64,000 nt of DNA from Acidobacteria bacterium RIFCSPLOWO2_12_FULL_68_19 (GCA_001767525.1 MELF01000005.1:45867-109866), one strand, 5' to 3'; positions 21,309 to 31,333 are shown, numbered from the stretch's first letter. Notes: a model not told the origin generated them from the sequence alone. Numbers and translations: made by a program.

Positions 21309-21597
21309 GGCGGCCTCGGGGCAGGGCGGTTTCGGCAGGCCCCCCGGGGGCACAATCGGTGTCCGGTCGGGACCCGACAGCCGTAATTTTGCTGGGTCGG
21401 CAGCGGCGAACCGGGATAGAATGCCCGGTCCGTTCGGCCGGAAGTCTCGTCCTCGTGCCGGCCGGGTCGCCGGAGCGACGCGGCAGGCGGCGCCTCGGCC
21501 CCACGGTTCGAGCCCGGGAGCACTTTGCGGGGTACGGTGTCTAAGCTCTTGCCGGCTGGTCTGGTTTCGAGCGGCCCGCCCGCCGGCCCGTGGTTCG
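21309..21597. other. gene-free interval before the tonB promoter
   Basis: About 290 nt with no credible reading frame. It contains GC-rich inverted pieces such as GCAGGCCCCCCGGGGG soon after the pyrophosphatase stop, and a CGGTTCGAGCCCGGG segment that looks like a tRNA T-arm but lacks a tRNA body. No function assigned. Confidence 0.4.
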
Positions 21598-21627
21598 TTG
21601 ACACCTTTTTTGGGGGGTCGCTATAAT
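21598..21627 (+). promoter_or_regulatory. consensus sigma70 promoter of the tonB-exbBD operon
   Basis: A perfect -35 TTGACA (21598-21603) and a perfect -10 TATAAT (21622-21627) are separated by 18 nt. The transcript would start near 21635, giving a leader of about 90 nt to the GTG at 21722. Confidence 0.85.
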
Positions 21628-21721
21628 CGGCAGCCTTTGGGTGAAGACCGAGGCGGCCCTGTGTAATGCGCCCGCGCGCCTAGTCGCTGGCGTCCTGGGC
21701 TTGTGAGGGGGGGTAAGACCG

Positions 21722-22444
<723 letters not shown>

Positions 22445-22478
22445 CACGAGTTCGCTTTACCACGTTACGGAGGCTGTA

Positions 22479-23156
22479 ATGGACATAGTTGAAATGTTCC
22501 GTCAGATGACGATTTACGCCTGGGCCGTCGCGATCATCCTCTTCGTCATGTCGTTCTGGTCGATCGGCGTGGCGATTGAGCGCTTCTACACCTACAGCCA
22601 GGCGCGGAAGCAGTCGAAGCTCTACGCGCCGCAGGTGGCGAAGCACCTCAAGGACGGCCGACTGAAGGAAGCGATCGCGCTGTCGGGCTCGAAGGACTAT
22701 CGTTACAGCCATCTGGCCAAGGTCGTGCTGGCGGGGTTGCAGGAGTACCAGTTCCAGCAGGAGAGCGGCGGCACCCAGCTCAACCGCGAAGACGTGCTCG
22801 ACACCGTGCGCCGATCGATCCAGCGCGCCACCGCCTTGACCGCCTCCGACCTGAAGAAGGGCGTCACCGCACTCGCCACGATCGGCTCGACCGCCCCGTT
22901 CGTCGGACTGCTCGGCACCGTCATCGGCGTCATCAACGCGTTCGTCGGCATCGGCGCGACCGGGACCGGCAGCATCGGCGCCGTGTCGGTCGGCATCGCG
23001 GAAGCGCTCATCGAGACCGCGCTCGGGCTGTTCGTCGCGATCCCGGCCGTGTGGTTCTACAACTACCTGTCGAACCGCCTCGAGTACTTCAACGTGGAGA
23101 TGGACAACTCCTCGTCCGAGCTGGTCGACTACTTCATCAAGAAGACCGCCGCCTAG
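22479..23156 (+). CDS. exbB: ExbB/TolQ/MotA proton-channel family protein
   Basis: A 225-aa inner-membrane protein with three predicted helices. The hallmark GSTAPFVGLLGTVIGVINAF lies at about 130-149, and AEALIETALGLFVAIPAVWFYN at about 172-193. It forms the pentameric stator that uses the proton gradient to drive TonB. The operon position between tonB and two exbD genes makes ExbB more likely than TolQ. Confidence 0.93.
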   Translation: MDIVEMFRQMTIYAWAVAIILFVMSFWSIGVAIERFYTYSQARKQSKLYAPQVAKHLKDGRLKEAIALSGSKDYRYSHLAKVVLAGLQEYQFQQESGGTQLNREDVLDTVRRSIQRATALTASDLKKGVTALATIGSTAPFVGLLGTVIGVINAFVGIGATGTGSIGAVSVGIAEALIETALGLFVAIPAVWFYNYLSNRLEYFNVEMDNSSSELVDYFIKKTAA

Positions 23157-23195
23157 GGGATTTGCGATTTCGCCAATTGCTGGGGAGTTTCAACT

Positions 23196-23630
23196 ATGGC
23201 AATGCAAGTTGGCGGCAGTGGGGAAGGTCCGAAGTCGGACATCAACGTCACACCGCTCGTCGACGTGATGCTGGTACTGCTCATCATCATGATGATCGTG
23301 GCGCCGCTCCTGCAGCAGGGCGTGGCCCTCACGTTGCCGGTCGCGAACAACAGCTCCGAGAAGCCGGAAACGCAGGAAGACACCGTCGTCGCCATCACTG
23401 CCGACGGCCGATTTCACGTCAACGGCATCGCGGTGCCCGAAGGTGATCTGCGTCGGCGGGTCGAGGAGGCGCTCGAGCAGAAGAAGCAGCGGATCCTGAT
23501 CATCCGCGCCGACGAGGACGCCGCCTACGGCGACGTCATGGACGCGATGGATGAACTGCGCACGGCCGGCCTCGAGGACATCGGCCTCATCACCGAGCGC
23601 CGACGGAGCCAGCAGGGCGGAGGCGAGTAA
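23196..23630 (+). CDS. exbD: ExbD/TolR family biopolymer transport protein, copy 1
   Basis: A 144-aa protein with a cytosolic N-tail, then SDINVTPLVDVMLVLLIIMM (about 10-29) carrying the membrane Asp that relays protons, and a periplasmic domain. It is translationally coupled to a second exbD (TAATG overlap). Two ExbD-like subunits per operon are common where ExbD heterodimers work with one ExbB. Confidence 0.93.
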   Translation: MAMQVGGSGEGPKSDINVTPLVDVMLVLLIIMMIVAPLLQQGVALTLPVANNSSEKPETQEDTVVAITADGRFHVNGIAVPEGDLRRRVEEALEQKKQRILIIRADEDAAYGDVMDAMDELRTAGLEDIGLITERRRSQQGGGE

Positions 23631-24100
23631 TGGCTCACGCGCATCAGCATTTCGGCGCCGAGAGGGTCTACAAGGGCAAGCAGCTCCAGGCATCGTGCGA
23701 CATGAACGTCACGCCCATGATTGACGTGCTGCTCGTGCTGCTCGTCATCTTCATGGCGGCGCTCCCCCTGTCGCAGCGCGGCATCGACATCAACCTGCCC
23801 GCCGAGACGCAGGCGAACCAGGACCAGCCGCCGCCGGTCGGGCAGATCGTGCTCAGCTACACCGCCGACCGCCGGATCTCGATCAACAACCAGGACATCA
23901 CCCTCCCCGAGCTCGAGGATCGCCTCCGCGAGATTTTCGAGGAGCGGCGCGAGAAGACGATGTTCATCATGGGGGCCGGAACCCTTCGCTACGGCGAGAT
24001 CATCACCGTCATCGACGCCGCCAAGGGCGCCGGCGTCGAGAAGGTCGGCATCGTCACCGAAGGGATGCGGCGCGCTGCGGGCGCTACGCCGGGCACGTAG
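23630..24100 (+). CDS. exbD: ExbD/TolR family biopolymer transport protein, copy 2
   Basis: A 156-aa paralogue of the preceding gene, overlapping it by one base. MNVTPMIDVLLVLLVIFMAA (about 24-43) holds the conserved membrane Asp. The periplasmic part reads GQIVLSYTADRRISINNQDI. An intrinsic terminator follows at 24129. Confidence 0.93.
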   Translation: MAHAHQHFGAERVYKGKQLQASCDMNVTPMIDVLLVLLVIFMAALPLSQRGIDINLPAETQANQDQPPPVGQIVLSYTADRRISINNQDITLPELEDRLREIFEERREKTMFIMGAGTLRYGEIITVIDAAKGAGVEKVGIVTEGMRRAAGATPGT

Positions 24101-24128
24101 GATCCGCTTTCCGACACTTCTTCAGTGA

Positions 24129-24158
24129 GGGCTGCTCCAGCGGGGCAGCCCTTTCTTG
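24129..24158 (+). terminator. intrinsic terminator of tonB-exbBD
   Basis: The stem GGGCTGC (24129-24135) / GCAGCCC (24145-24151) has a 9-nt loop and is followed by TTTCTTG. It is located 28 nt after the exbD stop and before the convergent gene ending at 24197. Confidence 0.8.
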
Positions 24159-24196
24159 CTGCTCGCAGAGGGAGAAGACCGTGCCGCCGGTCTGGT

Positions 24197-25516
24197 TCAG
24201 GCCTCGTCTGGCGCCGGATCCGGCGAGGCGGGCGGGGCCGCGGCCGAGTGGCGCTGCACGCTGTCGCGCGTCTGCGTCTCGTACCAGGCGAGCAGAGCGG
24301 CGCCGAAGCCGACGGTCCACGCCACGTACTCCACCGCGTAGCCGGCGACCGTGAGCGGCGCCCCGACGAGGACGCCGCCGCTGAGCGCCGCCACCTTGGC
24401 GAGGAGCGTCAGCCCGGCAACGACGACCGTGCCGATCGCCACGGCGGCGTACGCGCCCCGCGCCGTCCAGCCAAGCCGGTCGAGCAGCCGGCGCCCCACG
24501 CGATGGGCCAGGCCGACGAACCCCACCAGCATCACAATCATCAGCAGCAGCACCGCGAACGGCACCAGCAGCAGCAGCGGAATACCCACAATCGAGACGG
24601 CGAGCACGACGATGGTGAGGATGAGCACCGGCAGGAACAGGATCTCCGCCGTCAGGCCGACGAGCCCCGATCGCACCGGCGCGACCGCGGTCCGCGACGC
24701 GACCCGCTCGACCGTGTTGCGCCCGAACGCCACGACAACCAGGCCGAGAAGGACGAGGAGTGCGACGCGCAGCAGCGTGGCAGCGAGGCCTCCCAGCCGC
24801 GACCAGAACGAGCCGAACATGCCGGACAACATCCGGCCAGGCCCGAACCTTCCGCGGCGTCCGCCCATTTCCCTGACACGGCCGAAGACCTGTGCGCCGG
24901 AGGCGCGGTCGATGCTGCCCCCCATCACGGCAATGTCGCCACCCACGACCGCCTGGGGGCCGAGCCGCAGACCGCCCCCGAAGACCGCCAGGTCGCCGGT
25001 CACCTCGCCGTCGACGTCGGCGGAGCCGCCGAACACGGCGACGTCGCCCTCCACGCGCTCGTTCGCCTCGATGCGCAGGCTCTCGCCGAATCGGACCCGG
25101 TCGCCCCTGACGACGTTGGTGCGTGCGATTGCTGGCGCCGGCGCCGGGGACGAGGGCAACGATGGCGCGCCGGCCAGCGCGCGCTGCTGCTCCGGCGTGA
25201 GATAGCTGACTTGCACGATCAGGCCGGCATCCTCTGCCAGCCGCTCGCGAAGCTGGGCGCCGGTCATCGTCTGCCCATCCACCGTGACGACCCCTCCTTC
25301 GACCTGAATCAGGCGGACGCCGCCGGCGGCCTGCCGCGGCACGAGCGCCACCCCGCGCTGCAGCGCGACGACGTCGTACCCCTCGCGGAGCTTCGCGCCG
25401 AGATCGGCCGGCGGCGTGCCTGTCTGTCCGTCGCCCGTCGTCTGCATCGCCAGGATGAGCACAGCGGCAACCGCCGCCCGCCTCATCCAGCCAGTCATGG
25501 TGTACGTCTGGGTCAT
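24197..25516 (-). CDS. membrane protein with bactofilin-like beta-repeat domain
   Basis: A 439-aa product from ATG 25516, with GAGGAAAC upstream. A signal peptide (about 11-30) leads into a region with the repeated strand pattern GDVAVFGGSADVDGEVTGDL, AVFGGGLRLG, GGDIAVMGGSID, the beta-helix style of polymer-forming proteins. Several membrane helices follow (about 235-410), with a Pro/Ala-rich tail. Such proteins are thought to be envelope scaffolds; no enzymatic motif is seen. It is the third gene of a sigma factor-membrane protein operon and is a plausible target of that ECF system. Confidence 0.75.
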   Translation of the reverse strand: MTQTYTMTGWMRRAAVAAVLILAMQTTGDGQTGTPPADLGAKLREGYDVVALQRGVALVPRQAAGGVRLIQVEGGVVTVDGQTMTGAQLRERLAEDAGLIVQVSYLTPEQQRALAGAPSLPSSPAPAPAIARTNVVRGDRVRFGESLRIEANERVEGDVAVFGGSADVDGEVTGDLAVFGGGLRLGPQAVVGGDIAVMGGSIDRASGAQVFGRVREMGGRRGRFGPGRMLSGMFGSFWSRLGGLAATLLRVALLVLLGLVVVAFGRNTVERVASRTAVAPVRSGLVGLTAEILFLPVLILTIVVLAVSIVGIPLLLLVPFAVLLLMIVMLVGFVGLAHRVGRRLLDRLGWTARGAYAAVAIGTVVVAGLTLLAKVAALSGGVLVGAPLTVAGYAVEYVAWTVGFGAALLAWYETQTRDSVQRHSAAAPPASPDPAPDEA

Positions 25517-25527
25517 CAACCGTTTCC

Positions 25528-26046
25528 TCAGACACAGATTGCGCCCGGCCTGCGAACGACGACATCGGACCTGAGCAGCCGGTGGAGCAAGTAGAGCGCC
25601 GCTGCGGCGACGAGCCCGACCATGCCGAGGGCAGCCACGCTGAACGGGCTGACGACGGCCGATACGGCGGTACGGCCCGCTGCGGCCGCGGCCGACCACC
25701 ACTCCGCCGCCGTGAGCGTCCCGCTGACGAGCGACAAGACCGAGCCGGAGGCGACCGCCGCGGCGGTCGTCATCAGCCATCCCACCCGGGTGCCGAACAC
25801 CGCGTAGGCCACGACGGCGCCAGCAGCCGCCGCCAGCACGGCGGCGGCTGCCGCGAGGCCGGCGGACTGGCGTCTGCGAGTCCGCGCCGTCCATGCCGCC
25901 TCGGCCGTCCGGGTGACAAACGCTGGTGACGGCTGCAGGGTCGGCACCGTCGCGAATACGCGGGCAAGTGCCGCCTCGGCCGCCTCGTCCGGCCCCTGCT
26001 GCTCGGCGTTCAACCAGTCGTCGGTGTCGGTTCGCCAGCGGCCCAT
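25528..26046 (-). CDS. small membrane protein, probable anti-sigma factor partner
   Basis: A 172-aa product from ATG 26046, with AAGAGGTAAG upstream. A soluble N-terminus with acidic DDWLNAEQQGPDEAAEAAL is followed by two or three hydrophobic segments (about 70-90, 95-115, 135-155). It lies 51 nt after the ECF sigma gene on the same strand, the usual place for an anti-sigma factor. It lacks a recognisable zinc H-x3-C-x2-C motif, so the role is inferred from context only. Confidence 0.6.
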   Translation of the reverse strand: MGRWRTDTDDWLNAEQQGPDEAAEAALARVFATVPTLQPSPAFVTRTAEAAWTARTRRRQSAGLAAAAAVLAAAAGAVVAYAVFGTRVGWLMTTAAAVASGSVLSLVSGTLTAAEWWSAAAAAGRTAVSAVVSPFSVAALGMVGLVAAAALYLLHRLLRSDVVVRRPGAICV

Positions 26047-26097
26047 ATGTGTCTTACCTCTTCTACGGGATCTGCCCGGAGAGGGTTTCAACAGCGT

Positions 26098-26661
26098 TCA
26101 CCTCTTCCAGCCGGCGGCCTCGAGCATTGCCGCGAGCTCCTTCCTGCCGCGGTGGAGGAACGTCTTCACGGTTCCCTCCGGCAGCTGGAGCACCTCTGCA
26201 ATCTCGTCGACGGCGAGCCCCTGCTGGTATCTGAGGACGATGACCTCGCGGTAGTCGGATCGAAGGCGGCTCAGTGCCGCGCCGAGGGCCGCCCCGAGCG
26301 CGCGCCGCTCCAGTTCGTCCTCGGGCGAAGAGGCGCTCTCTGGGGGGTCTGGATAGCCCTCGGCCCGCAGCGCGTCGAGCGATACCGACTGGACGCGCCG
26401 CCGCCGCAGGTAATCGACGACGACGTTGTGCAGGACGCGGAAGAACCAGGCGGAAAATCGGCGCTCGGGGTCATAGGTGGCCAGGCGCGCGAAGGCCCGG
26501 ACGAAGGCGTCCTGGGCGAGCTCTTCCGCGACGGCGTGGTCGTGCACCAGCCGCGCGGCCATGGTGATCGCCGCAGAGGCGTAGCGCGCGACGAGCGTGC
26601 GATACGCCGGCTGGGATCCGGCCAGTGCCTGCCGCACCAGCTCGGCGTCACTTGGTGTCAC
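26098..26661 (-). CDS. RNA polymerase sigma factor, ECF (sigma-70 region 2/4)
   Basis: A 187-aa protein. Region 2 spans about residues 20-90 with AEELAQDAFVRAFARLATYD and FSAWFFRVLHNVVVDYLRRR, the core-binding and -10 recognition helices. Region 4 is at about 125-180 with YREVIVLRYQQGLAVDEIAEV, then LPEGTVKTFLHRGRKEL. The linker is short, without region 3. GTG start at 26661. It is cotranscribed with a putative anti-sigma and a bactofilin-like membrane protein, suggesting an envelope-stress regulon. Confidence 0.92.
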   Translation of the reverse strand: MTPSDAELVRQALAGSQPAYRTLVARYASAAITMAARLVHDHAVAEELAQDAFVRAFARLATYDPERRFSAWFFRVLHNVVVDYLRRRRVQSVSLDALRAEGYPDPPESASSPEDELERRALGAALGAALSRLRSDYREVIVLRYQQGLAVDEIAEVLQLPEGTVKTFLHRGRKELAAMLEAAGWKR

Positions 26662-26733
26662 CGACGTGTACCCATACGGGGCGCGGCTGGCGGCGGTTTC
26701 ACATGGCGCGCCGCTGGTCCTCCGTACACGAAC

Positions 26734-26767
26734 AACGGCCGGCGTGCCCCCGCACGCGCCGGCCGTT
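26734..26767 (-). terminator. GC-rich hairpin downstream of the TonB receptor
   Basis: A perfect 11-bp stem, AACGGCCGGCG (26734-26744) / CGCCGGCCGTT (26757-26767), with a 12-nt loop. No T-run follows on either strand, so it could be a factor-assisted terminator or an mRNA-stabilising hairpin. Confidence 0.5.
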
Positions 26768-26819
26768 CAAGATGCAGGTCCGATGGGGGCCCACGCGGGG
26801 AGGCGGACGGACGTCCGCC

Positions 26820-29800
26820 TCAGTTGAAGCTGTAGCGCAGGCTGATCATGAACTGGTAGACGTCCGAGGTGCCCGACGAGGTCTGGAACGATTCCCGGAT
26901 CAACTGGTTGTTGGCCAGCGCCAGCCTGTAGGTCGCGCGGCCCTGTGCGTCGATGCCGGGATTGGTCAGGAGCTGCACTTGGTTGCTGTTGTTCACCGCC
27001 GCCACCGGCCGCCAGCCGACGCCCCAGTCGCCGTTCAGGAGGTTGCCGAAGTTGAAGAAGTCGGCGCGAACCTGGAAGGCATTCCGCTTGCCCGCGACGT
27101 TGCGGAACACGCCCTGCACGATACTGAGATCCGCCCGGCGCAGCATTGGCAGTACCACCCCGTTGCGCTCCGCGTACTGACCGCGATGCTTCCGCAGGTA
27201 CGAGTCCTGCTGGATGTAGCGCTCGAAGGCCGCGGCCTGCTCCTCGGCGGTGAACGTCCGTCCGCCGGACGTGAAAGCCACGAAGTTCATCTCGGATGCG
27301 TCGCGCGGGATGTAGAGCAGGTCGTTGGCGCTGACGCTGTCGCCGTTCATGTCGCCGGCGAAGACGTAGCTGAGCCGCGACGAACCGAGCGCCGCCGTGA
27401 CGCTGTGACGCGCCTCCCAGAACACCGTGATCGCCGTGGAGCCAAAGCTGAAGTACTCACGGCTGTAACTCGCCAGCGCGAAGACGCGGTGGCCGGGAGA
27501 CCAGGCCGAGAAGCTCACGCCCGCGTTGTTCGGATCGCCGTGGGTGGAGACTCGACCGAAGCTGGTGGCGGCGGTCGACTCCGGATCGACCAGGGTTCTC
27601 GACTCCCCGTAGCTGTAGGCGCCGCGCAGCGACAACCCGAACGACGTGGCTTTCGAGAGCGTCTGGGCGAAGTTCCACGACGACCCTTTGTTGCCGTTCT
27701 TCAGCACGTAGTTGACCGTGACCTGGTTGCCCGGATCGTTGTTGATGCGCGTGACGCATCCGCCCGCCTGCCCGGTAGCGGCGCAGGGAGTACCCACCCA
27801 TCGCGGACGGGCATCGGCGCCCGTGAACGCCGACTGTGCGGCGGGCAGATTCGCATTGATGTAGTAGATGCCGTTGACGTCCTTGGCGTAGAGGAACTCT
27901 GTCGTGCTGACGATCCCCCCGGGGAGCCGGCGGTCGACGGCGATATTGCTCCGCCACACCTGAGGAAACCTGAAATCGCGGTCGGTGACATTGAGCGCGT
28001 AGCTCGAGGCGCCGCCGCCTGTCACCGTCGTCGGCTTGTAATGGTCCGGATCGGGATGGAACGGAAATGCGGTGGTGTTGTCGACGATCCGCTCGCCGAT
28101 CAGCACGCCCGTGTTGCCGATCTGGTTCGACACCCAGACGTACGCCGGCCGGCCGCTGAAGAGCCCCGTGCCGCCGCGAACCTGCATCACTTGATCACCG
28201 TTGACGTCCCAGTTCACACCGAGGCGGGGCGACCAGAGCACCTTCGTATCCGGCATGCGGCCGGTCTCGTACCGGACCGGGTTCCCCCGTTCGTCGCGGA
28301 ACGTCAATCGGTCGGCCGCGGCGTTCTGGTACGCCGTGTTCTCGAACCTCGAGATGTCGAAGCGGAGCCCTGCGGTGACCGTCAGGTTGCGTCGCGGCCG
28401 CCATTCGTCCTGTGTGTAGCCCGCGGTGTACCACACGTCCAGCGGCTGCAGCGGCTTCGACAGGTTGGCAATGTTGCTCCACCGCACGTGGAAGCGACCC
28501 AGGGTGACGGGTGACACCGTGCGGTTGGGGTTGGCGAGGTAGCCGTTGGCGTCCGCATAGAAGTCCGCCAGCGAGTTGTACGAGTAGCCGCTCTGGGGAC
28601 AGCAGCTCCAGAAGACGTTGTCGGAGTGGTACTTCTCGGCATAGACGCCGAAGGTCATCGAATGCCGATTGCTGAACTTCGTAAAGTTGTCCTGCAGCTG
28701 GAACGTGCTGTAGCGCAGCTCGTTCTGGTACGTGAACGGCTCGAAGCCGAACGTCGTGTATGCGGTTCCGCCTTGGAAGATATCGACCAGCGGGAAGATG
28801 GTTCCGCGAGAGCCCCGGCTCTCGTCCTGATACGTATAGCCGCCCTGGAACGAGTTCGCCATCGTGTTGCCGATCACCGTGTTCCACTCGCCGATGCCCG
28901 ACCGGATGTTCTCCAGGAGCTTGTAGGTCGAATTCTGGAAGCTCAGGAAACTCGTGGTGAGATTGGCGCGGCCCCGCAGCGCTGATGTGGAGCTCGAGAG
29001 GTTGTTGTCCGAGTACGAGTTCAGGTGGTTGTACCGGAAGCTGACCTTGTTCGCGGTGTTGATGTTGTAGTCGCTGCGCAGCAGGAATCGCTTGGCCGGC
29101 GTCTCATCGTCGATGTTCTCGAACGGCCCGGTGTCGTAGTTGAAGTTCGATTTCAGCAACGAGCTCAGGCTGCTGAGATCCGAGGCGAGCACGCGGGTGA
29201 CCGTGCCCCCCACGGCCTCGCCGCCCTGGTTGGCGCGGTAGGTCGTCAGCGGGCGCGTGTCGCTTTCGTCTTCGTAGTTGCCGAAGGCGAACCACCTGTT
29301 CCTGATGATCGGCCCCGAGGCCCAGCCGCCCGTATTCCGAAACTTGAAGGTGCCAGGGTTGAATGCCTGTCCGGCCGCATCGGTGCCGACCCAGTCCTGG
29401 TCTCGAAAGCGGTGATAGAAGGAGCCGCTCACGCTGTTGGTCCCGCTGCGGGTCACCGTGTTCACGCCGGCGCCGATGAAGCTGCCCTGGCGGACGTCGA
29501 AGGGCGCGACGTTGACCTGCACCTGTTCGATCGCCTCCAATGAAATCGGTGCGACGTTCGTGCGATCGCCGGGCTGGCCGCCGAGACCGAACGAGTTGTT
29601 GAACGACGATCCGTCGACCGTGATGTTGTTCATCCGATTGTCCTGGCCGACGAAGCTGCTGTTCCCGCTGGCCTGCGGCGTCAGGCGTGTCACGTCGCCG
29701 ATGCGTCCGTTGAGGGTCGGCAGCAGTTCGATCTGCTCCCGCCGCACGGTCGTCGCCGCGCCGGTGCGGCTGGAGCTGAAGACCGGATCGACCTGCCCGA

Positions 29801-30188
29801 TGACGGTGACTTCTTCCTGGACGGCGATGGGCGTCACCGTGAAGGTCAGGTCCGTCGATACACCGAGATTGACCGTAATGTCCGACTGTGTCTCCGGCGC
29901 GAACGCCGTGCCGCCACCGCCGCCCGTGAAGGCGACCGTGACCGTGTACGGGCCGCCGACGCGCATGCCCGGTATCGAGAACCGGCCATCCGCGAGCGTC
30001 ACACTTTCATAGCTGGTGCCGGAGGGCTCGTGGATCGCCAGTACCGTGGCGCCGGCTACGGGCTGCTGCTGTGGGTCGATCACGATGCCTGACACGGCAC
30101 CTGTGGTGACGCCTTGTGTGAAGGCGCCTGTCGGCCACACGACGGCGCAGAACGCGAGGAGCGCGAGCCAGCGTCTCATATCCATCAT
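26820..30188 (-). CDS. TonB-dependent receptor with N-terminal carboxypeptidase-regulatory-like domain
   Basis: A 1122-aa outer-membrane transporter. The ATG at 30188 has GGAG 8 nt upstream and gives a signal peptide ending near ...GAFTQG. The next 90 residues (VSGIVIDPQQQPVAGATVLA...) are a beta-sandwich of the CarboxypepD_reg type. The plug domain (about 140-260, with NRMNNITVDGSSFNNSFGLG) and a barrel of about 800 residues follow, ending in ISLRYSFN with terminal aromatic-x-Phe-Asn. Such Oar/SusC-like receptors are expanded in Acidobacteriota; the substrate is unknown. The energy source is likely the TonB system at 21722-24100. Confidence 0.9.
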   Translation of the reverse strand: MMDMRRWLALLAFCAVVWPTGAFTQGVTTGAVSGIVIDPQQQPVAGATVLAIHEPSGTSYESVTLADGRFSIPGMRVGGPYTVTVAFTGGGGGTAFAPETQSDITVNLGVSTDLTFTVTPIAVQEEVTVIGQVDPVFSSSRTGAATTVRREQIELLPTLNGRIGDVTRLTPQASGNSSFVGQDNRMNNITVDGSSFNNSFGLGGQPGDRTNVAPISLEAIEQVQVNVAPFDVRQGSFIGAGVNTVTRSGTNSVSGSFYHRFRDQDWVGTDAAGQAFNPGTFKFRNTGGWASGPIIRNRWFAFGNYEDESDTRPLTTYRANQGGEAVGGTVTRVLASDLSSLSSLLKSNFNYDTGPFENIDDETPAKRFLLRSDYNINTANKVSFRYNHLNSYSDNNLSSSTSALRGRANLTTSFLSFQNSTYKLLENIRSGIGEWNTVIGNTMANSFQGGYTYQDESRGSRGTIFPLVDIFQGGTAYTTFGFEPFTYQNELRYSTFQLQDNFTKFSNRHSMTFGVYAEKYHSDNVFWSCCPQSGYSYNSLADFYADANGYLANPNRTVSPVTLGRFHVRWSNIANLSKPLQPLDVWYTAGYTQDEWRPRRNLTVTAGLRFDISRFENTAYQNAAADRLTFRDERGNPVRYETGRMPDTKVLWSPRLGVNWDVNGDQVMQVRGGTGLFSGRPAYVWVSNQIGNTGVLIGERIVDNTTAFPFHPDPDHYKPTTVTGGGASSYALNVTDRDFRFPQVWRSNIAVDRRLPGGIVSTTEFLYAKDVNGIYYINANLPAAQSAFTGADARPRWVGTPCAATGQAGGCVTRINNDPGNQVTVNYVLKNGNKGSSWNFAQTLSKATSFGLSLRGAYSYGESRTLVDPESTAATSFGRVSTHGDPNNAGVSFSAWSPGHRVFALASYSREYFSFGSTAITVFWEARHSVTAALGSSRLSYVFAGDMNGDSVSANDLLYIPRDASEMNFVAFTSGGRTFTAEEQAAAFERYIQQDSYLRKHRGQYAERNGVVLPMLRRADLSIVQGVFRNVAGKRNAFQVRADFFNFGNLLNGDWGVGWRPVAAVNNSNQVQLLTNPGIDAQGRATYRLALANNQLIRESFQTSSGTSDVYQFMISLRYSFN

Positions 30189-30303
30189 TGGTTTCTCCAA
30201 GGAGGTGTGGGTAGAAGTGCGCTGAAAGATTTCCATGAAGCGGACGCAACGCCAGTCTGACCGAAGGCGCACGAGCCCGGGGTGTGCGACGGAATTGTAC
30301 ATG

Positions 30304-30332
30304 AAAAAGCCGCCCCGGCGGTGCGGGGCGGC
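30304..30332 (-). terminator. intrinsic terminator of the TPR lipoprotein gene
   Basis: On the minus strand GCCGCCCC (30332-30325) pairs with GGGGCGGC (30316-30309) across an 8-nt loop and is followed by TTTTTC. It starts 29 nt after the stop at 30362. It also separates this gene from the downstream receptor. Confidence 0.88.
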
Positions 30333-30361
30333 CCGGTACGCCTAGGCCATCGCCGTGGTCG

Positions 30362-31333
30362 TCAGCTGCGGCCGCTTGTGCCCGCCGCGCCCCGCCCACC
30401 GGCGGTCGCCTTGCGGATCTCCTCGGCGCGGTTGCTCAACTGCTCGGCTTCCTTCAAGAGCGCCTGCTGGCGCGCCGGGTTCTTCTCGATCGTCGCCTGG
30501 ACGCGCAGGAGCAGGTTCTTGTAGACGAGCGCCTCCATGTAGTTCGCGTTCAGTGAGATCGCCTTGTCGATCGCGTCGATGCCCATCTGGACGAACTTCA
30601 TCTTCTCGGTGTCGTTCAGGCTGAAATCGCGGTACGCCTTCTCCCAGAAGTAGGTCGCGATCGTGTAGAACGCCTCGGGGTTGGTCGGCTCGCGTTCGGC
30701 GCGCGCGCCGAGCGCCTCGATGGCGCCGTCGAAGTTCCCCTGGCGATTGTAGAAGGCGGCAAGCGTCGTGTAGACCGTCGGTTCGGTCGGACGCGCCTCG
30801 CGCGCCTTGACGAGCGTTTCCTCGGCGCGCTCGTACTCGCCGCTGTCCTCGTAAATGCGGGCTAGCGCGAAATAGTTCACCGGGTCGGTCGGTTCCATCT
30901 CGATCAGCTGCTGCACGACCGGCTCGGACTGGGCTGGATCGTTCAGCTTCTCGGCGCCGTAGGCGCTGGCGAGATACTGCAGTGCCAGCTTCCTGAGCTC
31001 CGGCCGCTGCTCCATCTCGACCGCCTTCCTGTAGTTCTCGACAGCCTTCTCGAGCAGCGCGTCGTTGGCCGGTTCGCCACGCCGGGTCGGCCGGTACATA
31101 TTGTCGTAGCTGTTGCCCAGATAGAAGTAGGCCTCCGTCTGGGTCGCGTCCGCCGCGATGGCCCGCTCGTACGCCGCGACCGCGCCACGATAATCCTGCT
31201 GCTGATAGGCGGTGTGCGCGTCTTTGAGCGCCATCCTGGCCTGCAGCATGCTCACCTGGCCGCATCCGGCTGTTGCCAGACCGAAGCCCGCAACGAGCGC
31301 CACCACGACCGCCTGTGACGAGAACTTCCGCAT
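30362..31333 (-). CDS. tetratricopeptide-repeat lipoprotein
   Basis: A 323-aa product from ATG 31333. The signal peptide ends in the lipobox LATAGC (Cys about 24). At least six TPR-like units follow (AHTAYQQQDYRGAVAAYERA, AYFYLGNSYDNMYR, NYFALARIYEDSGEYERAEE, TVYTTLAAFYNRQGNFDGAI, and so on), then a Lys/Ala/Gly-rich tail. It is likely an envelope scaffold for protein assembly; there is no enzymatic motif. A promoter (31486-31515) and a terminator (30304-30332) make it a monocistronic unit. Confidence 0.85.
   Translation of the reverse strand: MRKFSSQAVVVALVAGFGLATAGCGQVSMLQARMALKDAHTAYQQQDYRGAVAAYERAIAADATQTEAYFYLGNSYDNMYRPTRRGEPANDALLEKAVENYRKAVEMEQRPELRKLALQYLASAYGAEKLNDPAQSEPVVQQLIEMEPTDPVNYFALARIYEDSGEYERAEETLVKAREARPTEPTVYTTLAAFYNRQGNFDGAIEALGARAEREPTNPEAFYTIATYFWEKAYRDFSLNDTEKMKFVQMGIDAIDKAISLNANYMEALVYKNLLLRVQATIEKNPARQQALLKEAEQLSNRAEEIRKATAGGRGAAGTSGRS

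Noticed and set aside
21511..21530. CGGTTCGAGCCCGGG resembling a tRNA T-arm in the gap before tonB
   Set aside because: No 7-bp acceptor stem, D-arm or anticodon arm can be drawn around it; the following bases do not pair with any upstream segment at tRNA distance.
26734..26767. Strong rho-independent terminator
   Set aside because: The stem is perfect but no T-run follows on either strand, so only a hairpin of uncertain function is reported.
30189..30303. Riboswitch upstream of the TonB-dependent receptor
   Set aside because: The leader is short and shows no cobalamin, TPP or other recognisable aptamer core.
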